A stretch of DNA of 64,000 nt from Burkholderiales bacterium (GTDB taxonomy: Bacteria > Pseudomonadota > Gammaproteobacteria > Burkholderiales > Burkholderiaceae_C): positions 1 to 64,000 of the forward strand of contig CANCVB010000002.1 of the NCBI GenBank assembly GCA_947381415.1, in the 5' to 3' direction. The position numbers and the translations under genes were made by a program. Below, piece by piece: positions 29,730 through 40,317 of the stretch. The stretch's first letter is position 1, and each line of letters begins with the position of its first letter. The notes beneath the pieces were generated by a model, which saw only the letters and a program-made list of their open reading frames with translations, was not told where the DNA came from and searched no databases.

Positions 29730-30140
29730 ATGCTGAGTTTTTTGATCGATAACTGGATGTTGGTGTTGGTGGCCTTGGTCTCTGGCATCGCATTGTTGTT
29801 GCCCACTTTGCAATCCATGGGCGATGCAGGTATTTCGCCCAGCCAAGCGGTCTTGCTGATCAACCGCGAAAAAGCCCACATCGTTGATGTGCGCAGCCCA
29901 GAAGAGTTCGCCTCTGGCCATTTGATCGGCGCAAAAAACATTGTGTTTGATGTGTTGGAGTCCAGTTTGGGCAAAACCATCAACGACAAAAAACGCCCGC
30001 TGATTTTGGTGTGTGCCAGTGGCATGCGCTCGCAACGTGCCCAAAAAATTGCCACCAAACTGGGGTTTGAGCAAGCCCACAGTCTCTCGGGTGGCTTAAA
30101 AATTTGGCAGGAAGCCAATTTACCTTTGGAAAAAACCTAA
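29730..30140 (+). CDS. Membrane-anchored rhodanese-like protein
   Basis: 136 residues. A single N-terminal transmembrane segment (about 9-27, WMLVLVALVSGIALLLP) is followed by a rhodanese domain with VDVRSPEEFASGHLIGAKN and the active-site loop VCASGMRSQ, where C95 is the persulfide-carrying cysteine. It probably faces the cytoplasm or periplasm as a tethered sulfurtransferase. It starts the rhodanese-grxC-secB-gpsA group, which recurs in proteobacteria. Confidence 0.9.
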   Translation: MLSFLIDNWMLVLVALVSGIALLLPTLQSMGDAGISPSQAVLLINREKAHIVDVRSPEEFASGHLIGAKNIVFDVLESSLGKTINDKKRPLILVCASGMRSQRAQKIATKLGFEQAHSLSGGLKIWQEANLPLEKT

Positions 30141-30155
30141 CCCCACTGACACACC

Positions 30156-30416
30156 ATGCCACCTGTCAAGATGTACACCACCGCTGTTTGCCCCTATTGC
30201 ACCCGGGCCAAACAAATTTTGAAATCGCGCGGCGTCGCGCACATCGAAGAGGTGCGTATCGATCTGGCGCCCGATGAGCGTGATCGCATGATGGCCTTGA
30301 CGGGGCGACGTACAGTGCCCCAAATTTTCATCGGCGACACGCATGTGGGCGGCTGTGACGATTTGATGGCTTTGGACAGCCGAGGTGACCTCATGCCTTT
30401 GCTCCAAGCAAGCTGA
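30156..30416 (+). CDS. grxC: Glutaredoxin 3
   Basis: 86-residue dithiol glutaredoxin. The active site CPYC occupies residues 12-15 (TTAVCPYCTRAK); the cis-proline block RTVPQIFIGDTHVGG and GGCDDL complete the glutathione-binding surface. It reduces protein disulfides with glutathione. It sits 15 bp after the rhodanese gene and is followed by a terminator before secB. Confidence 0.95.
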   Translation: MPPVKMYTTAVCPYCTRAKQILKSRGVAHIEEVRIDLAPDERDRMMALTGRRTVPQIFIGDTHVGGCDDLMALDSRGDLMPLLQAS

Positions 30417-30441
30417 GATAATCTTTCCCACCTAACCCTTG

Positions 30442-30480
30442 CCCGCTTAGGAAGCAGTTTCTAGGCGGGTTTTTCTTTTT
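30442..30480 (+). terminator. Probable terminator between grxC and secB
   Basis: CCCGC-x-TAG at 30442-30450 pairs with CTA-x-GCGGG at 30461-30469 with one mismatch, followed by TTTTTCTTTTT. It lies just before the secB ribosome-binding site AGGAAA, so secB may depend on read-through or an internal promoter. Confidence 0.7.
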
Positions 30481-30492
30481 CAGGAAACCACC

Positions 30493-30942
30493 ATGGCAGA
30501 CGCCAACAGCGATCCCGTTTTTCAAATTCAGCGTATCTACCTCAAAGACATGTCTTTAGAGCAACCGAATTCACCAGCCATTTTGTTGGCGCAAGATCCA
30601 CCCTCTGTGGATATTCAGATTGGTTTGGGTTCAGAGCAAATTGGCGACGGCGTCTTTGAAATCACCGTCACTGCCACGGTGACCACCAAAATCAAAGACC
30701 AAACCATGTTTTTGGTCGAGGCCAAACAGGCGGGAATTTTTGAAATTCGCAACCTGCCCGAAGGCCAGTTGCAACCCGTCACGGGCATTGCCTGCCCACA
30801 AATCATTTATCCCTATTTGCGCGGCAATGTGGCTGATGTGATCCAGCGCGCTGGCTTTCCACCTGTGCACATGGCAGAAATCAATTTCCAAGCCATGTAC
30901 GACCAACAGCAGCGCATGGCTGCTGAACAACAACTGCAGTGA
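30493..30942 (+). CDS. secB: Protein-export chaperone SecB
   Basis: Cytosolic tetrameric chaperone that keeps preproteins unfolded for SecA. Family signatures: [19 protein letters not shown], the acidic-rich strand region, [15 protein letters not shown] and [13 protein letters not shown]. Length 149 is typical. AGGAAACCACC precedes the ATG. The gpsA GTG start overlaps its TGA stop by 4 bp. Confidence 0.97.
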   Translation: MADANSDPVFQIQRIYLKDMSLEQPNSPAILLAQDPPSVDIQIGLGSEQIGDGVFEITVTATVTTKIKDQTMFLVEAKQAGIFEIRNLPEGQLQPVTGIACPQIIYPYLRGNVADVIQRAGFPPVHMAEINFQAMYDQQQRMAAEQQLQ

Positions 30943-31940
30943 AGCTCGCCATCATTGGCGCAGGCGCTTGGGGTACGGCCTTGGCGGTACAGGCCTGCCA
31001 ACGCCACGATGTCACCTTGTGGGCGCGTGATGCGGGTTTGGTTCAAACCCTGAACCAGCAGCGTGAAAACACCTTGTACTTGCCCGGTCATGCATTGCCA
31101 GCCTCATTGCAAGTCAGCCACGCGCCGTTTTCTGAGGTGTTGTCGGCGGTGGATCTCACCGTCTTGGCCACGCCCATGGTGTCACTGCGTGCGGTTTTGC
31201 AGTCATTGGCTCCTACGCACAGGCAAAAGCCTTTGGCTTGGTTGTGCAAAGGTTTTGAGGCGGCACTCTCGACCGCCCAACCCGGTGGGCTGCTCGCGCA
31301 CGAGGTGCAGGCGCAGGTCGCTGCGGATATGTTGGCCGGTGTGCTCAGTGGCCCCAGCTTTGCCCAAGAGGTGGCGGCTGGACAACCTGCTGCCCTGGTC
31401 GCGGCGAGTGCCCATGCCTCGGTGCGTGAAGCTTTGGTACAGGCGTTCCATGGCGATAACTTGCGTGTGTATGCCAATGAGGATGTGGTTGGCGTGGAGG
31501 TTGGGGGCGCAGTCAAAAACGTCATGGCCATTGCCACCGGTTTGTGCGATGGCATGCAATTGGGCATGAACGCCCGCGCTGCGCTCATCACACGTGGTTT
31601 GGCCGAAATCACCCGTTTGGGTTTGGCCATGGGCGCACGCGCTGACACTTTCATGGGCTTGAGTGGCCTGGGTGACTTGGTATTGACGGCCACGGGTGAC
31701 TTGAGTCGCAATCGCCAAGTCGGCTTGGCGCTGGCGCAAGGCCATCCGCTAGAGGCTGTGTTGCAGTCCTTGGGCCATGTGGCCGAGGGCGTGTACAGCG
31801 CGCACACCGTGGTGGCACGCGCCCAGCAGCTAGGCGTTGACATGCCTATTGCCCAAGCGGTGGTAGGGGTGTTGCAAGGCCATACCTCACCACAACAAGC
31901 GGTGGCTGCGCTGATGGGGCGTGGGGCCAAGGGCGAATAA
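30939..31940 (+). CDS. gpsA: Glycerol-3-phosphate dehydrogenase [NAD(P)+]
   Basis: Reduces dihydroxyacetone phosphate to sn-glycerol-3-phosphate for phospholipid synthesis. N-terminal Rossmann motif [20 protein letters not shown]; the catalytic lysine in [13 protein letters not shown]; and [13 protein letters not shown] are all present. The start is a GTG overlapping the secB stop (GTGA), a conserved secB-gpsA linkage. Length 333 is normal. Convergent with panC. Confidence 0.96.
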   Translation: MKLAIIGAGAWGTALAVQACQRHDVTLWARDAGLVQTLNQQRENTLYLPGHALPASLQVSHAPFSEVLSAVDLTVLATPMVSLRAVLQSLAPTHRQKPLAWLCKGFEAALSTAQPGGLLAHEVQAQVAADMLAGVLSGPSFAQEVAAGQPAALVAASAHASVREALVQAFHGDNLRVYANEDVVGVEVGGAVKNVMAIATGLCDGMQLGMNARAALITRGLAEITRLGLAMGARADTFMGLSGLGDLVLTATGDLSRNRQVGLALAQGHPLEAVLQSLGHVAEGVYSAHTVVARAQQLGVDMPIAQAVVGVLQGHTSPQQAVAALMGRGAKGE

Positions 31941-31952
31941 CCAGTCCGTCGA

Positions 31953-32798
31953 TCAGATTTCCAGGTTATCAATCAACCGGGTCTGGCCCAACTTCGCCGC
32001 ACCCAGCACCACCAGAGCATCGCCCGCCAGTGGCAATTGCAGGTCTAGGCGGCGACGCACACACAGGTAGTCCGGTTGCCAACCGCGCAGGCGCAGGCGT
32101 TCCATGGCCTGTTCTTGCAGTTGCGGTAAACAGTCTGGCAGCGTTTCGCCGCAGACTAAGGCCGCTTGGCCCAATTGATGCAGTGCCATCGACAGTTGCA
32201 TGGCCTCGGCGCGTTCTTCTTGGCTGAGGTAGCGGTTGCGTGAACTCAATGCCAACCCATCGGCTGAGCGACGGGTCTCCACCCCTACCAGTTCGACGGG
32301 CAAAGCAAACTGTCTCACCATCTGGGTTATCACCAGTAACTGTTGGTAGTCTTTTTTTCCAAACATGGCCACGCCACCACTGTGCGCAAACACGGCGTGA
32401 AACAGTTTCATGACCACCGTGCACACGCCGGTGAAAAACCCAGGCCTGAACTGGCCTTCCAATATATCTGCCAAAGCAGGGTCGGGTTGCACTTTGAAGG
32501 TTTGCGGTTGGGGGTACAACTCGGTTTCATCGGGTGCAAACACCACATCACAGCCTTGCATGCGCAGTTTGTCGCAGTCGTCTTCAAAGGTGCGTGGGTA
32601 GCTTGCAAAGTCTTCGTGCGGCAAAAACTGCAAGCGGTTGACAAAGATGCTGGCCACTGTCACATCGCCCAAAGGTTTGGCCAGTGCAATCAGGTTCAGA
32701 TGACCATCATGCAAATTGCCCATGGTGGGCACAAAGGCAGGTCGTTCAAAGCGCTGCAAATGCTGGCGCAGTTCAACCAGCGAACGGGCAATCAACAT
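31953..32798 (-). CDS. panC: Pantothenate synthetase
   Basis: ATP-dependent condensation of pantoate with beta-alanine. The HIGH-like motif appears as MGNLHDGHLNLI and the KMSKS-like region as ALSSRNRYL; FGKKDYQQLLVI is conserved. Length 281 is typical. Last gene of the minus-strand run DUF3460-scpA-panB-panC, 7 bp after panB, so both enzymes of pantoate-to-pantothenate synthesis are co-expressed. Confidence 0.96.
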   Translation of the reverse strand: MLIARSLVELRQHLQRFERPAFVPTMGNLHDGHLNLIALAKPLGDVTVASIFVNRLQFLPHEDFASYPRTFEDDCDKLRMQGCDVVFAPDETELYPQPQTFKVQPDPALADILEGQFRPGFFTGVCTVVMKLFHAVFAHSGGVAMFGKKDYQQLLVITQMVRQFALPVELVGVETRRSADGLALSSRNRYLSQEERAEAMQLSMALHQLGQAALVCGETLPDCLPQLQEQAMERLRLRGWQPDYLCVRRRLDLQLPLAGDALVVLGAAKLGQTRLIDNLEI

Positions 32799-32805
32799 GC
32801 GGTGC

Positions 32806-33651
32806 TTACCAAGCGTGCAATTCGTTCACAGGGAAGCGTTGCTCCTTCACAGCGCGCACAAAAGCGTGCATGGCGTCTTGAATGGTGGAGGCTTCATTCA
32901 TGAAGTTATGGGCAAACTTGGGCACTTTGCCCTGTGTGACACCCAACATGTCGTGCAGCACCAAAATTTGTCCTGCGGTGTCTACGCCAGCACCAATTCC
33001 AATGGTGGCACAAGAGCTCAGGGCACGGGTGATGTCACCCGACAAGGCGGCAGGCACCATTTCCATGACCAGCATTTGCGCGCCCGCTTGTTCCAATTGC
33101 AAAGCATCTTGCATGAGTTGTTGCGCGGCGCTGTCTGTGCGCCCTTGGACGCGGTAGCCACCCAAGGTGTTCACGCTTTGTGGCGTCAGTCCAATGTGAC
33201 CGCACACCGGAATACCACGGGTGACCAAAAACTCGACCGTGGGTGCCAACCAAGCACCACCTTCGAGTTTGACCATGTGCGCACCGACGCGCATCAATTC
33301 GCTGGCACTGCGAAAGGCTTGCTCGGGGGTGGCGTAGGTACCAAACGGCATGTCTCCCAAGATGATGGGGCGGCCGTTTTGCTTGTGTATGCCGCGTGCC
33401 ACGCACTCGGTGTGGTAGCGCATGGCGTCCAGTGTGACTGGCAAGGTGCTGCTGTGGCCTTGACACACCATGCCCAGCGAGTCACCCACCAGAATGACTT
33501 CCACACCCGCCAAATCGGCCAAAGCGGCAAAGGTGGCGTCATAAGCAGTCAGCATGGTGATCTTTTCACCTTCGCTGTACATCTTCATCAAGCTGTGCAT
33601 GGTCATGGCAGGACGCTTGGCGGATTGATGGGCGCTGGGGTGAACACTCAT
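32806..33651 (-). CDS. panB: 3-methyl-2-oxobutanoate hydroxymethyltransferase
   Basis: Makes ketopantoate from alpha-ketoisovalerate and methylene-tetrahydrofolate. Key segments: [31 protein letters not shown], a [10 protein letters not shown] block and [13 protein letters not shown]. Product 281 residues from the ATG at 33651, which has GAGG 8 nt upstream; an in-frame TTG at 33666 is less likely. Lies 18 bp downstream of scpA and directly upstream of panC. Confidence 0.95.
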   Translation of the reverse strand: MSVHPSAHQSAKRPAMTMHSLMKMYSEGEKITMLTAYDATFAALADLAGVEVILVGDSLGMVCQGHSSTLPVTLDAMRYHTECVARGIHKQNGRPIILGDMPFGTYATPEQAFRSASELMRVGAHMVKLEGGAWLAPTVEFLVTRGIPVCGHIGLTPQSVNTLGGYRVQGRTDSAAQQLMQDALQLEQAGAQMLVMEMVPAALSGDITRALSSCATIGIGAGVDTAGQILVLHDMLGVTQGKVPKFAHNFMNEASTIQDAMHAFVRAVKEQRFPVNELHAW

Positions 33652-33669
33652 GGTGGCTTTCCTCAAAAA

Positions 33670-34527
33670 TCAGTTGACAGGTGCGTAGGCCAAACGGACA
33701 TAAATAGGCGCATAGGCTTCAGCTTGGGTGATGTCTACCAAGGTTTCCTTGGCGAGTTCTAGCAAGGCGATAAAGGTCACCAGCAGCACCGGCACGCCCA
33801 AGGCAGGGTCAAACAAATCTGCGAACTCAACAAAACGTTGGCCTTGGAGTTTTTTCAAAACGATGCTCATATGCTCACGCACAGACAGTTCTTGGCGGCT
33901 GATTTTGTGGTGTTGCACCAGTTTGGCACGACGCAAAATATCCGCCCAAGCTTGCTGCAACTCCACAACTTCCACATGCGGGAACCGAGGTTGCAAGGAC
34001 TGCTCAATGTATACCTGTGCGCGTAAAAAATCACGGCCTTGTTGCGGAAACTGGTTCAGGTTGGCAGCAGCCAACTTGAGTTGCTCGTATTCCAATAAAC
34101 GGCGAACCAATTCGGCACGGGGGTCTTCAGGCTCTTGGCCCTCCACCTGATTTTTGGGTGGCAAGAGCATGCGCGATTTGATTTCAATCAGCATGGCTGC
34201 CATCAACAGGTACTCGGCAGCAAGCTCAAGGTTGGTTTTGCGGATTTCCTCTACGTAGCTGAGGTACTGACGCGTCAGACCCGCCATTGGGATGTCCAAG
34301 ATATTGAAGTTTTGTTTACGGATCAGGTAGAGCAGCAAATCCAGCGGGCCTTCAAAGGCCTCTAAAAAAATTTGCAGGGCATCAGGGGGGATGTACAAAT
34401 CCTGCGGCATGGCAAACAGCGGTTCACCATACAGACGCGCTACGGCCACATGGTCGATGACGGTGGGCATGTGGGGCAAGTCGCTGCTAGACCCTTGCCA
34501 GTCGGTTTGCACAGGTGGCTTGTTCAC
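33670..34527 (-). CDS. scpA: Segregation and condensation protein A
   Basis: Kleisin subunit of the SMC-ScpAB chromosome condensation complex. The segment FEGPLDLLLYLIRKQNFNI in the N-terminal part is the family hallmark, followed by YLLMAAMLIEIKSRMLLP. The C-terminal winged-helix region includes FVEFADLFD. 285 residues from a GTG start that overlaps the DUF3460 stop (GTGA). An internal ATG at 34470 is an alternative that would shorten the poorly conserved N-terminus by 19 residues. scpB is not in the window. Confidence 0.9.
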   Translation of the reverse strand: MNKPPVQTDWQGSSSDLPHMPTVIDHVAVARLYGEPLFAMPQDLYIPPDALQIFLEAFEGPLDLLLYLIRKQNFNILDIPMAGLTRQYLSYVEEIRKTNLELAAEYLLMAAMLIEIKSRMLLPPKNQVEGQEPEDPRAELVRRLLEYEQLKLAAANLNQFPQQGRDFLRAQVYIEQSLQPRFPHVEVVELQQAWADILRRAKLVQHHKISRQELSVREHMSIVLKKLQGQRFVEFADLFDPALGVPVLLVTFIALLELAKETLVDITQAEAYAPIYVRLAYAPVN

Positions 34528-34733
34528 TTGACGCTGGGATTGAAATAAACGTAGGGTTTTTGGGCGATGCGTGCGGCATCAAAGGCATTTTGCTCTTGCG
34601 CATTTTGTGGCTTGTCCCACAACAACGCACGGCCCTGGCGTTGCTCGGCTTCCAGAGTTGGCTTGGCTTTCTTGAGCTGCTCGATAAACAACGAGGCTTC
34701 AGAGACGTATTCAGGGCGGGCAAACAGTGACAT
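34524..34733 (-). CDS. DUF3460 family small protein
   Basis: 69 residues from the ATG at 34733 (MSLFARPEYVSEASLFIEQL). Rich in Lys, Glu and Gln and probably helical, with a conserved-looking C-terminal QKPYVYFNP. Matches what I recall as DUF3460, a betaproteobacterial family of unknown function found upstream of scpA-panB-panC. The in-frame TTG at 34745 is a less likely start. Overlaps scpA by 4 bp, suggesting translational coupling. Confidence 0.85.
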   Translation of the reverse strand: MSLFARPEYVSEASLFIEQLKKAKPTLEAEQRQGRALLWDKPQNAQEQNAFDAARIAQKPYVYFNPSVK

Positions 34734-34761
34734 GGGCGTGTCCAAGAGTGGGAGAGCTATT

Positions 34762-36339
34762 CTAGCTACCCAGCTCTGCCAGCAGGCCGCAGCGTTGCAA
34801 GATGTCCAAGGGTTGATCGCGCAGGCCGGTCAATTGCAATTGCACGCCTTTCGATTGGCAAGCTTGGTGCAAACCCGCCAAGGCGTCAGCCCCGCTGGAG
34901 TCGATGTAAATCAATCCTTGGCAATCAAGCACCAGGCGCTGGCTGGGCAAATCGTCGATGCGTTGCTCCACCAAATTCACCGCACCAAAAAACAAAGCCC
35001 CCTGCAATTGATGAACTTGGGTATGCGCGTCCCTCTGCAGTTCTATGCACCGCGTGAGGCTGGATATGCGAAACAAAAACGTGAGGGTTGCTGCCAGCAA
35101 ACCCACCCCGACCGCCACGCTCAAATCGACGGTGACTGTCAGTACAAACACCGCCAGCAAGGTGAGGCGGTAAGGCCAACGAAATTGCTGAATATCGGCA
35201 AACGCATGCCACTCGCCCATGTTCCAAGCCACAAATACCAATATCGCACTCAATACCGGCAAAGGCACATGAAACGCCAAGGGTGCTGCCAGCCACATCA
35301 CCAGCAGCAAGCTCAGTGCATGCACCATGCCCGCGATCGGACTGGTGGCGCCGTTTTTCACATTGGTCATGGTGCGTGCAATCGTGCCAGTGGCGGGCAT
35401 GCCGCCGATCAAGCTGACCGCGATATTGGCAATGCCTTGTGCCATCAACTCTTGGTTGGGATCGTGGCGATCGTGGATGAGTTTGTCGGTCACCCGTGCA
35501 CACATCAAAGACTCCACCCCTCCCAGCAAGGCCAAAGTGAAGCTGGGCAGCAGCACCGCTTCAAGCTGATCCCAGTGAAACGCCGGCCAAGACCAGGTGG
35601 GCAACGCACTGGGAATGCCGCCAAAGCGACTGCCCAAGGTGTCAATTGGCAAACCATACACAGCGGTCAAACAGGTGCCGATGATCAAGACCAACAGCGA
35701 GCCTGGCACCCGTCCCAGACGCTGAGCCCAAAGCGCAGGCAGCACGCTGGGCAACACGCTTTGCCACAACACCAGCAAAGCCAAACTGGCCAAGCCCAAT
35801 GCCAACGCAGCGCTATTGAGGGTGTCGACGTGGCTGAACAAAGCAGCGAGCAAATGGAAAAAATCGGCAGGCAAAGGGTGAATATGCAGGCCGAAAAAAT
35901 CTTTCATCTGCGATAAAAAAACCAATACCGCAATGCCATTGGTAAAACCGATGATGACAGCCACTGGGATGAAGCGAATCAACACGCCTAAGCGCAACAC
36001 ACCCATGAGCAGCAACCACACGCCTGAGAGCAGCGTGGCCAAGAGCAAACCTGCCACCCCATGCTGGTTGACGATGCCGTAAACGATAACGATGAAAGCG
36101 CCAGCGGGCCCGCCAATCTGAACGCGACTGCCCCCCAATGCCGAAATGAGAAAACCCGCCACGATGGCGGTGAACAAACCGGTTTCTGGTTTGAGACCTG
36201 ACGCTATGGCAAAGGCCATGGCCAAAGGCAGTGCCACCACCCCTACCGTCATGCCTGCGCCGATGTCTTGCGCCAGCCGTTGGCTGTTATAGCCCCGAAG
36301 CGATGAAATTAATTTGGGTTGAAAAGTCAGCCATGCCAT
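34762..36339 (-). CDS. SulP-family inorganic anion transporter with STAS domain
   Basis: 525-residue inner-membrane protein with roughly 11-12 hydrophobic segments. The SulP signature region is GMTVGVVALPLAMAFAIASGL, and the QIGGPAGAF block follows. The C-terminal STAS domain has LVLDCQGLIYIDSSGADALAGL in sections. Family members transport sulfate, bicarbonate or other anions, sometimes with Na+ or H+; the substrate cannot be assigned. Same strand as metG and the MobA-like gene upstream (25-bp gap). Confidence 0.9.
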   Translation of the reverse strand: MAWLTFQPKLISSLRGYNSQRLAQDIGAGMTVGVVALPLAMAFAIASGLKPETGLFTAIVAGFLISALGGSRVQIGGPAGAFIVIVYGIVNQHGVAGLLLATLLSGVWLLLMGVLRLGVLIRFIPVAVIIGFTNGIAVLVFLSQMKDFFGLHIHPLPADFFHLLAALFSHVDTLNSAALALGLASLALLVLWQSVLPSVLPALWAQRLGRVPGSLLVLIIGTCLTAVYGLPIDTLGSRFGGIPSALPTWSWPAFHWDQLEAVLLPSFTLALLGGVESLMCARVTDKLIHDRHDPNQELMAQGIANIAVSLIGGMPATGTIARTMTNVKNGATSPIAGMVHALSLLLVMWLAAPLAFHVPLPVLSAILVFVAWNMGEWHAFADIQQFRWPYRLTLLAVFVLTVTVDLSVAVGVGLLAATLTFLFRISSLTRCIELQRDAHTQVHQLQGALFFGAVNLVEQRIDDLPSQRLVLDCQGLIYIDSSGADALAGLHQACQSKGVQLQLTGLRDQPLDILQRCGLLAELGS

Positions 36340-36364
36340 GGCGAGCCACTATACGCCGCTGGCC

Positions 36365-36994
36365 TTAGCGGGTGTGGTTCTCTGGCCAGCGCAAGTCCAT
36401 GCCTCGCTGCTGCAAGGCTGCCATATCGGTGGGGCTGTCAAGGTCGGTGATGTAGTGCAGGTTGTCGCTCACCCATGGGTATGCCATGCTGCGGTGGTGT
36501 TGGCGCCAAGTTTGGCAGCCAAAGTCATCGCCGGCTTGCAAGACTGTTTGACGCACCGATGCGGCCAATACCACCGGGTTGCCGGGTTGACCTTGGACTT
36601 GCGGAAACACCAAAGCGGTATGGCTTGGGCGTTCTTCAAAAGCGTGCAGCAGGTCGCTGATGTCTTGCGTGTGCACCAACGGCAGATCGGCCAAACACAT
36701 CACCACGGCATCGCAAGCCGTGGCAATGCTTTGCAGTCCCAAGCGTTGCGAGGAGATGATGCCTTGCTCGGGGTGGGGGTTGGTCACGAGGTTCACGGGC
36801 AAGTCCGCCAAAGCCGGTGCGACGGCTTGGGCGTAGTGACCCAAAACCACCACCAACTCTTGAATGCCCGCGTCCAACAAGGCTTGCGCCGTGCGACGAA
36901 TCAAGGGGACCCCGTCGCGCAACAGCAAACACTTGGGTCGGTGGCCCATGCGCGATGCTGAGCCAGCGGCCAGCAAGACCGCAGCGCAACGCAT
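36365..36994 (-). CDS. MobA-like nucleotidyltransferase (possible molybdenum cofactor cytidylyltransferase)
   Basis: 209-residue NTP-transferase-fold protein. The nucleotide-binding signature AAVLLAAGSASRMGHRPKCLL is at the N-terminus, with MCLADLPLV and QGQPGNPVVL later, the pattern of MobA/MocA-type enzymes. The GxxxRMG-x-PK form favours MocA-like cytidylyl transfer, but other NTP-sugar transferases share it. The ATG overlaps the metG stop (TGATG). No other molybdenum-cofactor gene is adjacent; moeB lies about 9 kb away. Confidence 0.78.
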   Translation of the reverse strand: MRCAAVLLAAGSASRMGHRPKCLLLRDGVPLIRRTAQALLDAGIQELVVVLGHYAQAVAPALADLPVNLVTNPHPEQGIISSQRLGLQSIATACDAVVMCLADLPLVHTQDISDLLHAFEERPSHTALVFPQVQGQPGNPVVLAASVRQTVLQAGDDFGCQTWRQHHRSMAYPWVSDNLHYITDLDSPTDMAALQQRGMDLRWPENHTR

Positions 36995-39078
36995 CAATGA
37001 ATCCGCATGCCAGGTGTTGCGCCTGGCCAGGGTTTGAGCACGTGGATGCCGGGGTGGGTTTTTTCATCGGCGTGCGAGGCGGCCAAGACCATGCCCTCGG
37101 ACACGCCGAATTTCATTTTGCGTGGCGCCAAATTGGCCACCATGACCGTGAGTTGGCCCACCAGGTCCTCGGGCTTGTAGACGCTGGCAATGCCACTGAA
37201 CACATTGCGGGTGCGTCCTTCGCCCACATCCAAGCTCAGGCGCAGAAGCTTGGTGCTGCCCTCCACGGCTTCGCAGTTGACGATCAAGGCGATGCGCAAA
37301 TCGATCTTGGCGAAGTCGTCGATGGAGATGGTCTCGGCAATGGGCTCGCCGCCTGGGATGGTGGCTTGGACGACCTCGGGGGGTGGCTCGAACAACGCTT
37401 CCAGCATCTTGGGGTCCACGCGTTGCATCAGGTGTTGGTAAGTGCCAATGCGGTGGCCAGCGCCCATGCGCTGGTCGCGCTGGGCAAATTGCAAAGGCGC
37501 GATGTTCAAAAATGCCTCCACTTGCGCGGCCAATGCAGGCAACACGGGCTTCAAGGCGAGGCTGAGCAAACGGAAGGCTTCGATGCAGGTGCTGCACACA
37601 TCTTGCAAACGGGCGTCTTGGCCTTCCAATTTGGCGAGTTCCCAAGGTTTGTTGGCATCGACGTATTCATTGACACGATCTGCCAAGGCCATGGTGTCGC
37701 GCAGGGCTTTGGCGCAGTCGCGGTTGTCGTACAAGGCTTCAATGGCAGGCAGTCCGGCGTGCAACTGCGCCAGCAGCGCTTCACCATCGGCGCTGACCGC
37801 GCCCAACTGGCCGCCAAATCGCTTGGCGATGAAGCCCGCCGCCCTTGAGGCGATGTTGATGTATTTGCCCACCAAATCGCTGTTGACCCGTGCCAAAAAG
37901 TCGTCGGCGTTGAAGTCGATGTCCTCGTTGCGGCCATTGAGCTTGGCGGCCAAGTAGTAGCGCAGCCACTCGGGGTTCATGCCCAGCTCCAAGTACTTCA
38001 AGGGGTTCAAGCCCGTGCCACGGCTTTTGCTCATCTTCTCGCCATTGTTCACGGTGAGGAAGCCGTGGACAAACACCTTGTTCGGGACCTTGCGGCCGCT
38101 GAACTTGAGGATGGCTGGCCAAAACAGGGTGTGGAAGGTGACGATGTCTTTGCCAATGAAGTGGTATTGCTCCACCTCGGGGTCGTTGATGTAGGCCGAA
38201 AAGTCCTCACCGCGTTTGTCCAGCAGGTTTTTGAGGGACGCCAAGTAGCCAATCGGGGCGTCCAGCCACACATAAAAGTACTTGCCCGGTGCATCGGGAA
38301 TCTCGATGCCAAAGTAAGGCGCGTCGCGCGAAATGTCCCAGTCGCCCAGGCCCTCGCTGGTGCTGCCATCGGGGTTGCTGCGCACACTGAACCACTCTTT
38401 CACCTTGTTGGCCACCTCGGGCTGCAGGTGTTGGCCGTTTTGCGTCCAGTCTTGCAAGAAGGCCACACAGCGGGGGTCGGAGAGCTTGAAGAAAAAATGC
38501 TCGGCATGTTTCAAGACGGGTGTCGCGCCCGACAACGCAGAGTAGGGGTTTTTCAAATCGGTGGGTGCGTACACGGCGCCGCAGTTTTCGCAGTTGTCGC
38601 CGTACTGGTCCTTGGTGCCGCACTTGGGGCATTCGCCTTTGATGAAGCGGTCGGGCAAGAACATGTTTTTCTCGGGGTCGAAAAACTGCTCGATGGTTTT
38701 GCGCTCGATCAGCGTGCCACCTTGGTCAACGCTGAGGTCGCGCAGGTCGCGGTAAATCTGTTGCGCCAAGGCGTGGTTTTCGGGGGCGTCGGTGCTGTGC
38801 CAGTTGTCAAAAGCAATGTGAAACCCGTCCAAATACCGCTGGCGGCCAGCGGCGATGTTGGCGACAAACTGCTGCGGGGTGAGGCCTGCTTTTTCGGCAG
38901 CGATCATGATGGGCGCACCATGGGTGTCGTCGGCGCAAACAAAGTTGACCGCGTGGCCCTGCATGCGCTGGTAGCGCACCCAAATATCGGCCTGGATGTA
39001 CTCCATCATGTGCCCGATGTGGAAGTTGCCATTGGCATAGGGCAGGGCGGTGGTGACAAATAAGCGGCGCTGGGTCAT
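36994..39078 (-). CDS. metG: Methionyl-tRNA synthetase
   Basis: Class Ia synthetase with all landmarks: [17 protein letters not shown] (HIGH), a zinc knuckle [18 protein letters not shown], the KMSKS motif in [10 protein letters not shown], and a C-terminal EMAP/Trbp-like tRNA-binding domain ([14 protein letters not shown]). 694 residues from the ATG at 39078 ([14 protein letters not shown]); an upstream in-frame extension of 51 residues is rejected. Divergent from apbC, the usual metG/apbC pair. Confidence 0.96.
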   Translation of the reverse strand: MTQRRLFVTTALPYANGNFHIGHMMEYIQADIWVRYQRMQGHAVNFVCADDTHGAPIMIAAEKAGLTPQQFVANIAAGRQRYLDGFHIAFDNWHSTDAPENHALAQQIYRDLRDLSVDQGGTLIERKTIEQFFDPEKNMFLPDRFIKGECPKCGTKDQYGDNCENCGAVYAPTDLKNPYSALSGATPVLKHAEHFFFKLSDPRCVAFLQDWTQNGQHLQPEVANKVKEWFSVRSNPDGSTSEGLGDWDISRDAPYFGIEIPDAPGKYFYVWLDAPIGYLASLKNLLDKRGEDFSAYINDPEVEQYHFIGKDIVTFHTLFWPAILKFSGRKVPNKVFVHGFLTVNNGEKMSKSRGTGLNPLKYLELGMNPEWLRYYLAAKLNGRNEDIDFNADDFLARVNSDLVGKYINIASRAAGFIAKRFGGQLGAVSADGEALLAQLHAGLPAIEALYDNRDCAKALRDTMALADRVNEYVDANKPWELAKLEGQDARLQDVCSTCIEAFRLLSLALKPVLPALAAQVEAFLNIAPLQFAQRDQRMGAGHRIGTYQHLMQRVDPKMLEALFEPPPEVVQATIPGGEPIAETISIDDFAKIDLRIALIVNCEAVEGSTKLLRLSLDVGEGRTRNVFSGIASVYKPEDLVGQLTVMVANLAPRKMKFGVSEGMVLAASHADEKTHPGIHVLKPWPGATPGMRIH

Positions 39079-39213
39079 GGGGAAGGTCGGTACGCAGAGG
39101 GAGGCTGATTTTATGCCGCCCACATCCAGCGTTGGCTTAACCACTTCATCCCGCGTATTGCCAGAGCTCGTTAGACTAGCGCCCTTTTCCCCGACAGACA
39201 CACTGGAGCAGAC

Positions 39214-40305
39214 ATGGCCCTGAGCGAACAAGACGTCACCAACGCGTTACAAACCGTGGTGGACCCCCTCACAGGCCTGGATTTTGTCAGCAGCAAATCA
39301 GTGAAAAACCTGCAACTGTCAGGTGGCGATGTGAGCTTCGAGGTCGAGCTGGGCTACCCCGCCAAAAGCCTGTGGGCGGCGTTTGAACAGCAGTTGCAAC
39401 AGGTGGTGGGCCAAGTGCCGGGCGTCACATCGGTCAAAGCCAAGGTCAGCAGCAAAGTCATTGCCCATGCGGCCCAGCCTGGTGTGGCCTTGCTGCCCCA
39501 GGTGAAAAACATCATCGCCGTGGCGTCTGGCAAAGGTGGTGTGGGCAAGAGCACCACCGCGGCCAATTTGGCCTTGGCGCTGGCTGCCGAAGGGGCCAGT
39601 GTGGGCTTGCTCGACGCCGATATTTACGGTCCCAGCCAGCCCATGATGATGGGTTTGTCGGGCCGCCCCGAAAGCGCTGACGGCAAAACCATGGAACCCT
39701 TGCAAGCCCATGGGGTGCAGGTGATGTCAATTGGCTTTTTGGTGGCGCAAGACCAGGCCATGGTCTGGCGTGGCCCCATGGCCACCCAGGCGCTGGAGCA
39801 GTTGCTGCGTCAAACCAATTGGCGCGACCTGGATTACTTGATCGTCGACATGCCCCCGGGTACTGGCGACATCCAACTCACCCTGAGCCAACGGGTGCCC
39901 CTGACTGGCGCGGTCATCGTCACCACGCCGCAAGACATTGCCTTGATTGACGCCTTGAAAGGCATTCGCATGTTCCAAAAAGTCGGCGTGCCGATTTTGG
40001 GCATCGTGGAAAACATGGCGGTGCATGTGTGCAGCCAGTGCGGCCACGCCGAGCACATCTTTGGCGTGGAAGGTGGCAAAAAAATGGCCAACGCCGAAGG
40101 CATGGCCTACCTGGGCGCATTGCCCTTGTCCATGGCCATCCGTGTGCAAGCCGACAGCGGCCTGCCCAGCGTGGTGGCCGACCCCGATGGGGAGGTGACC
40201 GCCATTTACAAGGGCGTGGCCAGACAACTGGCCGTGGCCGTGGCGGCCAAGGCGAAAGATTTTTCTTCGAAATTCCCCACCATCAAGGTGTCTAAGGACA
40301 CCTGA
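39214..40305 (+). CDS. apbC: Iron-sulfur cluster carrier protein (Mrp/NBP35 family)
   Basis: P-loop ATPase that binds and transfers Fe-S clusters. The N-terminal 90 residues are a MIP18/DUF59 domain ([14 protein letters not shown]). The deviant Walker [23 protein letters not shown] follows near residue 105, then [14 protein letters not shown], and the cluster-binding CxxC in [12 protein letters not shown]. Length 363 is typical. AGCAGAC region precedes the ATG; divergent from metG. Confidence 0.94.
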   Translation: MALSEQDVTNALQTVVDPLTGLDFVSSKSVKNLQLSGGDVSFEVELGYPAKSLWAAFEQQLQQVVGQVPGVTSVKAKVSSKVIAHAAQPGVALLPQVKNIIAVASGKGGVGKSTTAANLALALAAEGASVGLLDADIYGPSQPMMMGLSGRPESADGKTMEPLQAHGVQVMSIGFLVAQDQAMVWRGPMATQALEQLLRQTNWRDLDYLIVDMPPGTGDIQLTLSQRVPLTGAVIVTTPQDIALIDALKGIRMFQKVGVPILGIVENMAVHVCSQCGHAEHIFGVEGGKKMANAEGMAYLGALPLSMAIRVQADSGLPSVVADPDGEVTAIYKGVARQLAVAVAAKAKDFSSKFPTIKVSKDT

Positions 40306-40317
40306 AAACCCGGCGCT

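Noticed and set aside
32716-33762. 348-codon plus-strand frame across panC-panB-scpA
   Set aside because: Antisense to three recognised genes and spans their boundaries; His/Gly/Gln-rich, no motif.
34567-35916. 449-codon plus-strand frame opposite DUF3460 and SulP
   Set aside because: Gln/His/Arg-rich translation is typical of the complement of a membrane protein, not a coding sequence.
38065-39063. 332-codon plus-strand frame opposite metG
   Set aside because: Antisense to the catalytic core of MetG with all its motifs; Val/Gly/Ala-rich shadow composition.
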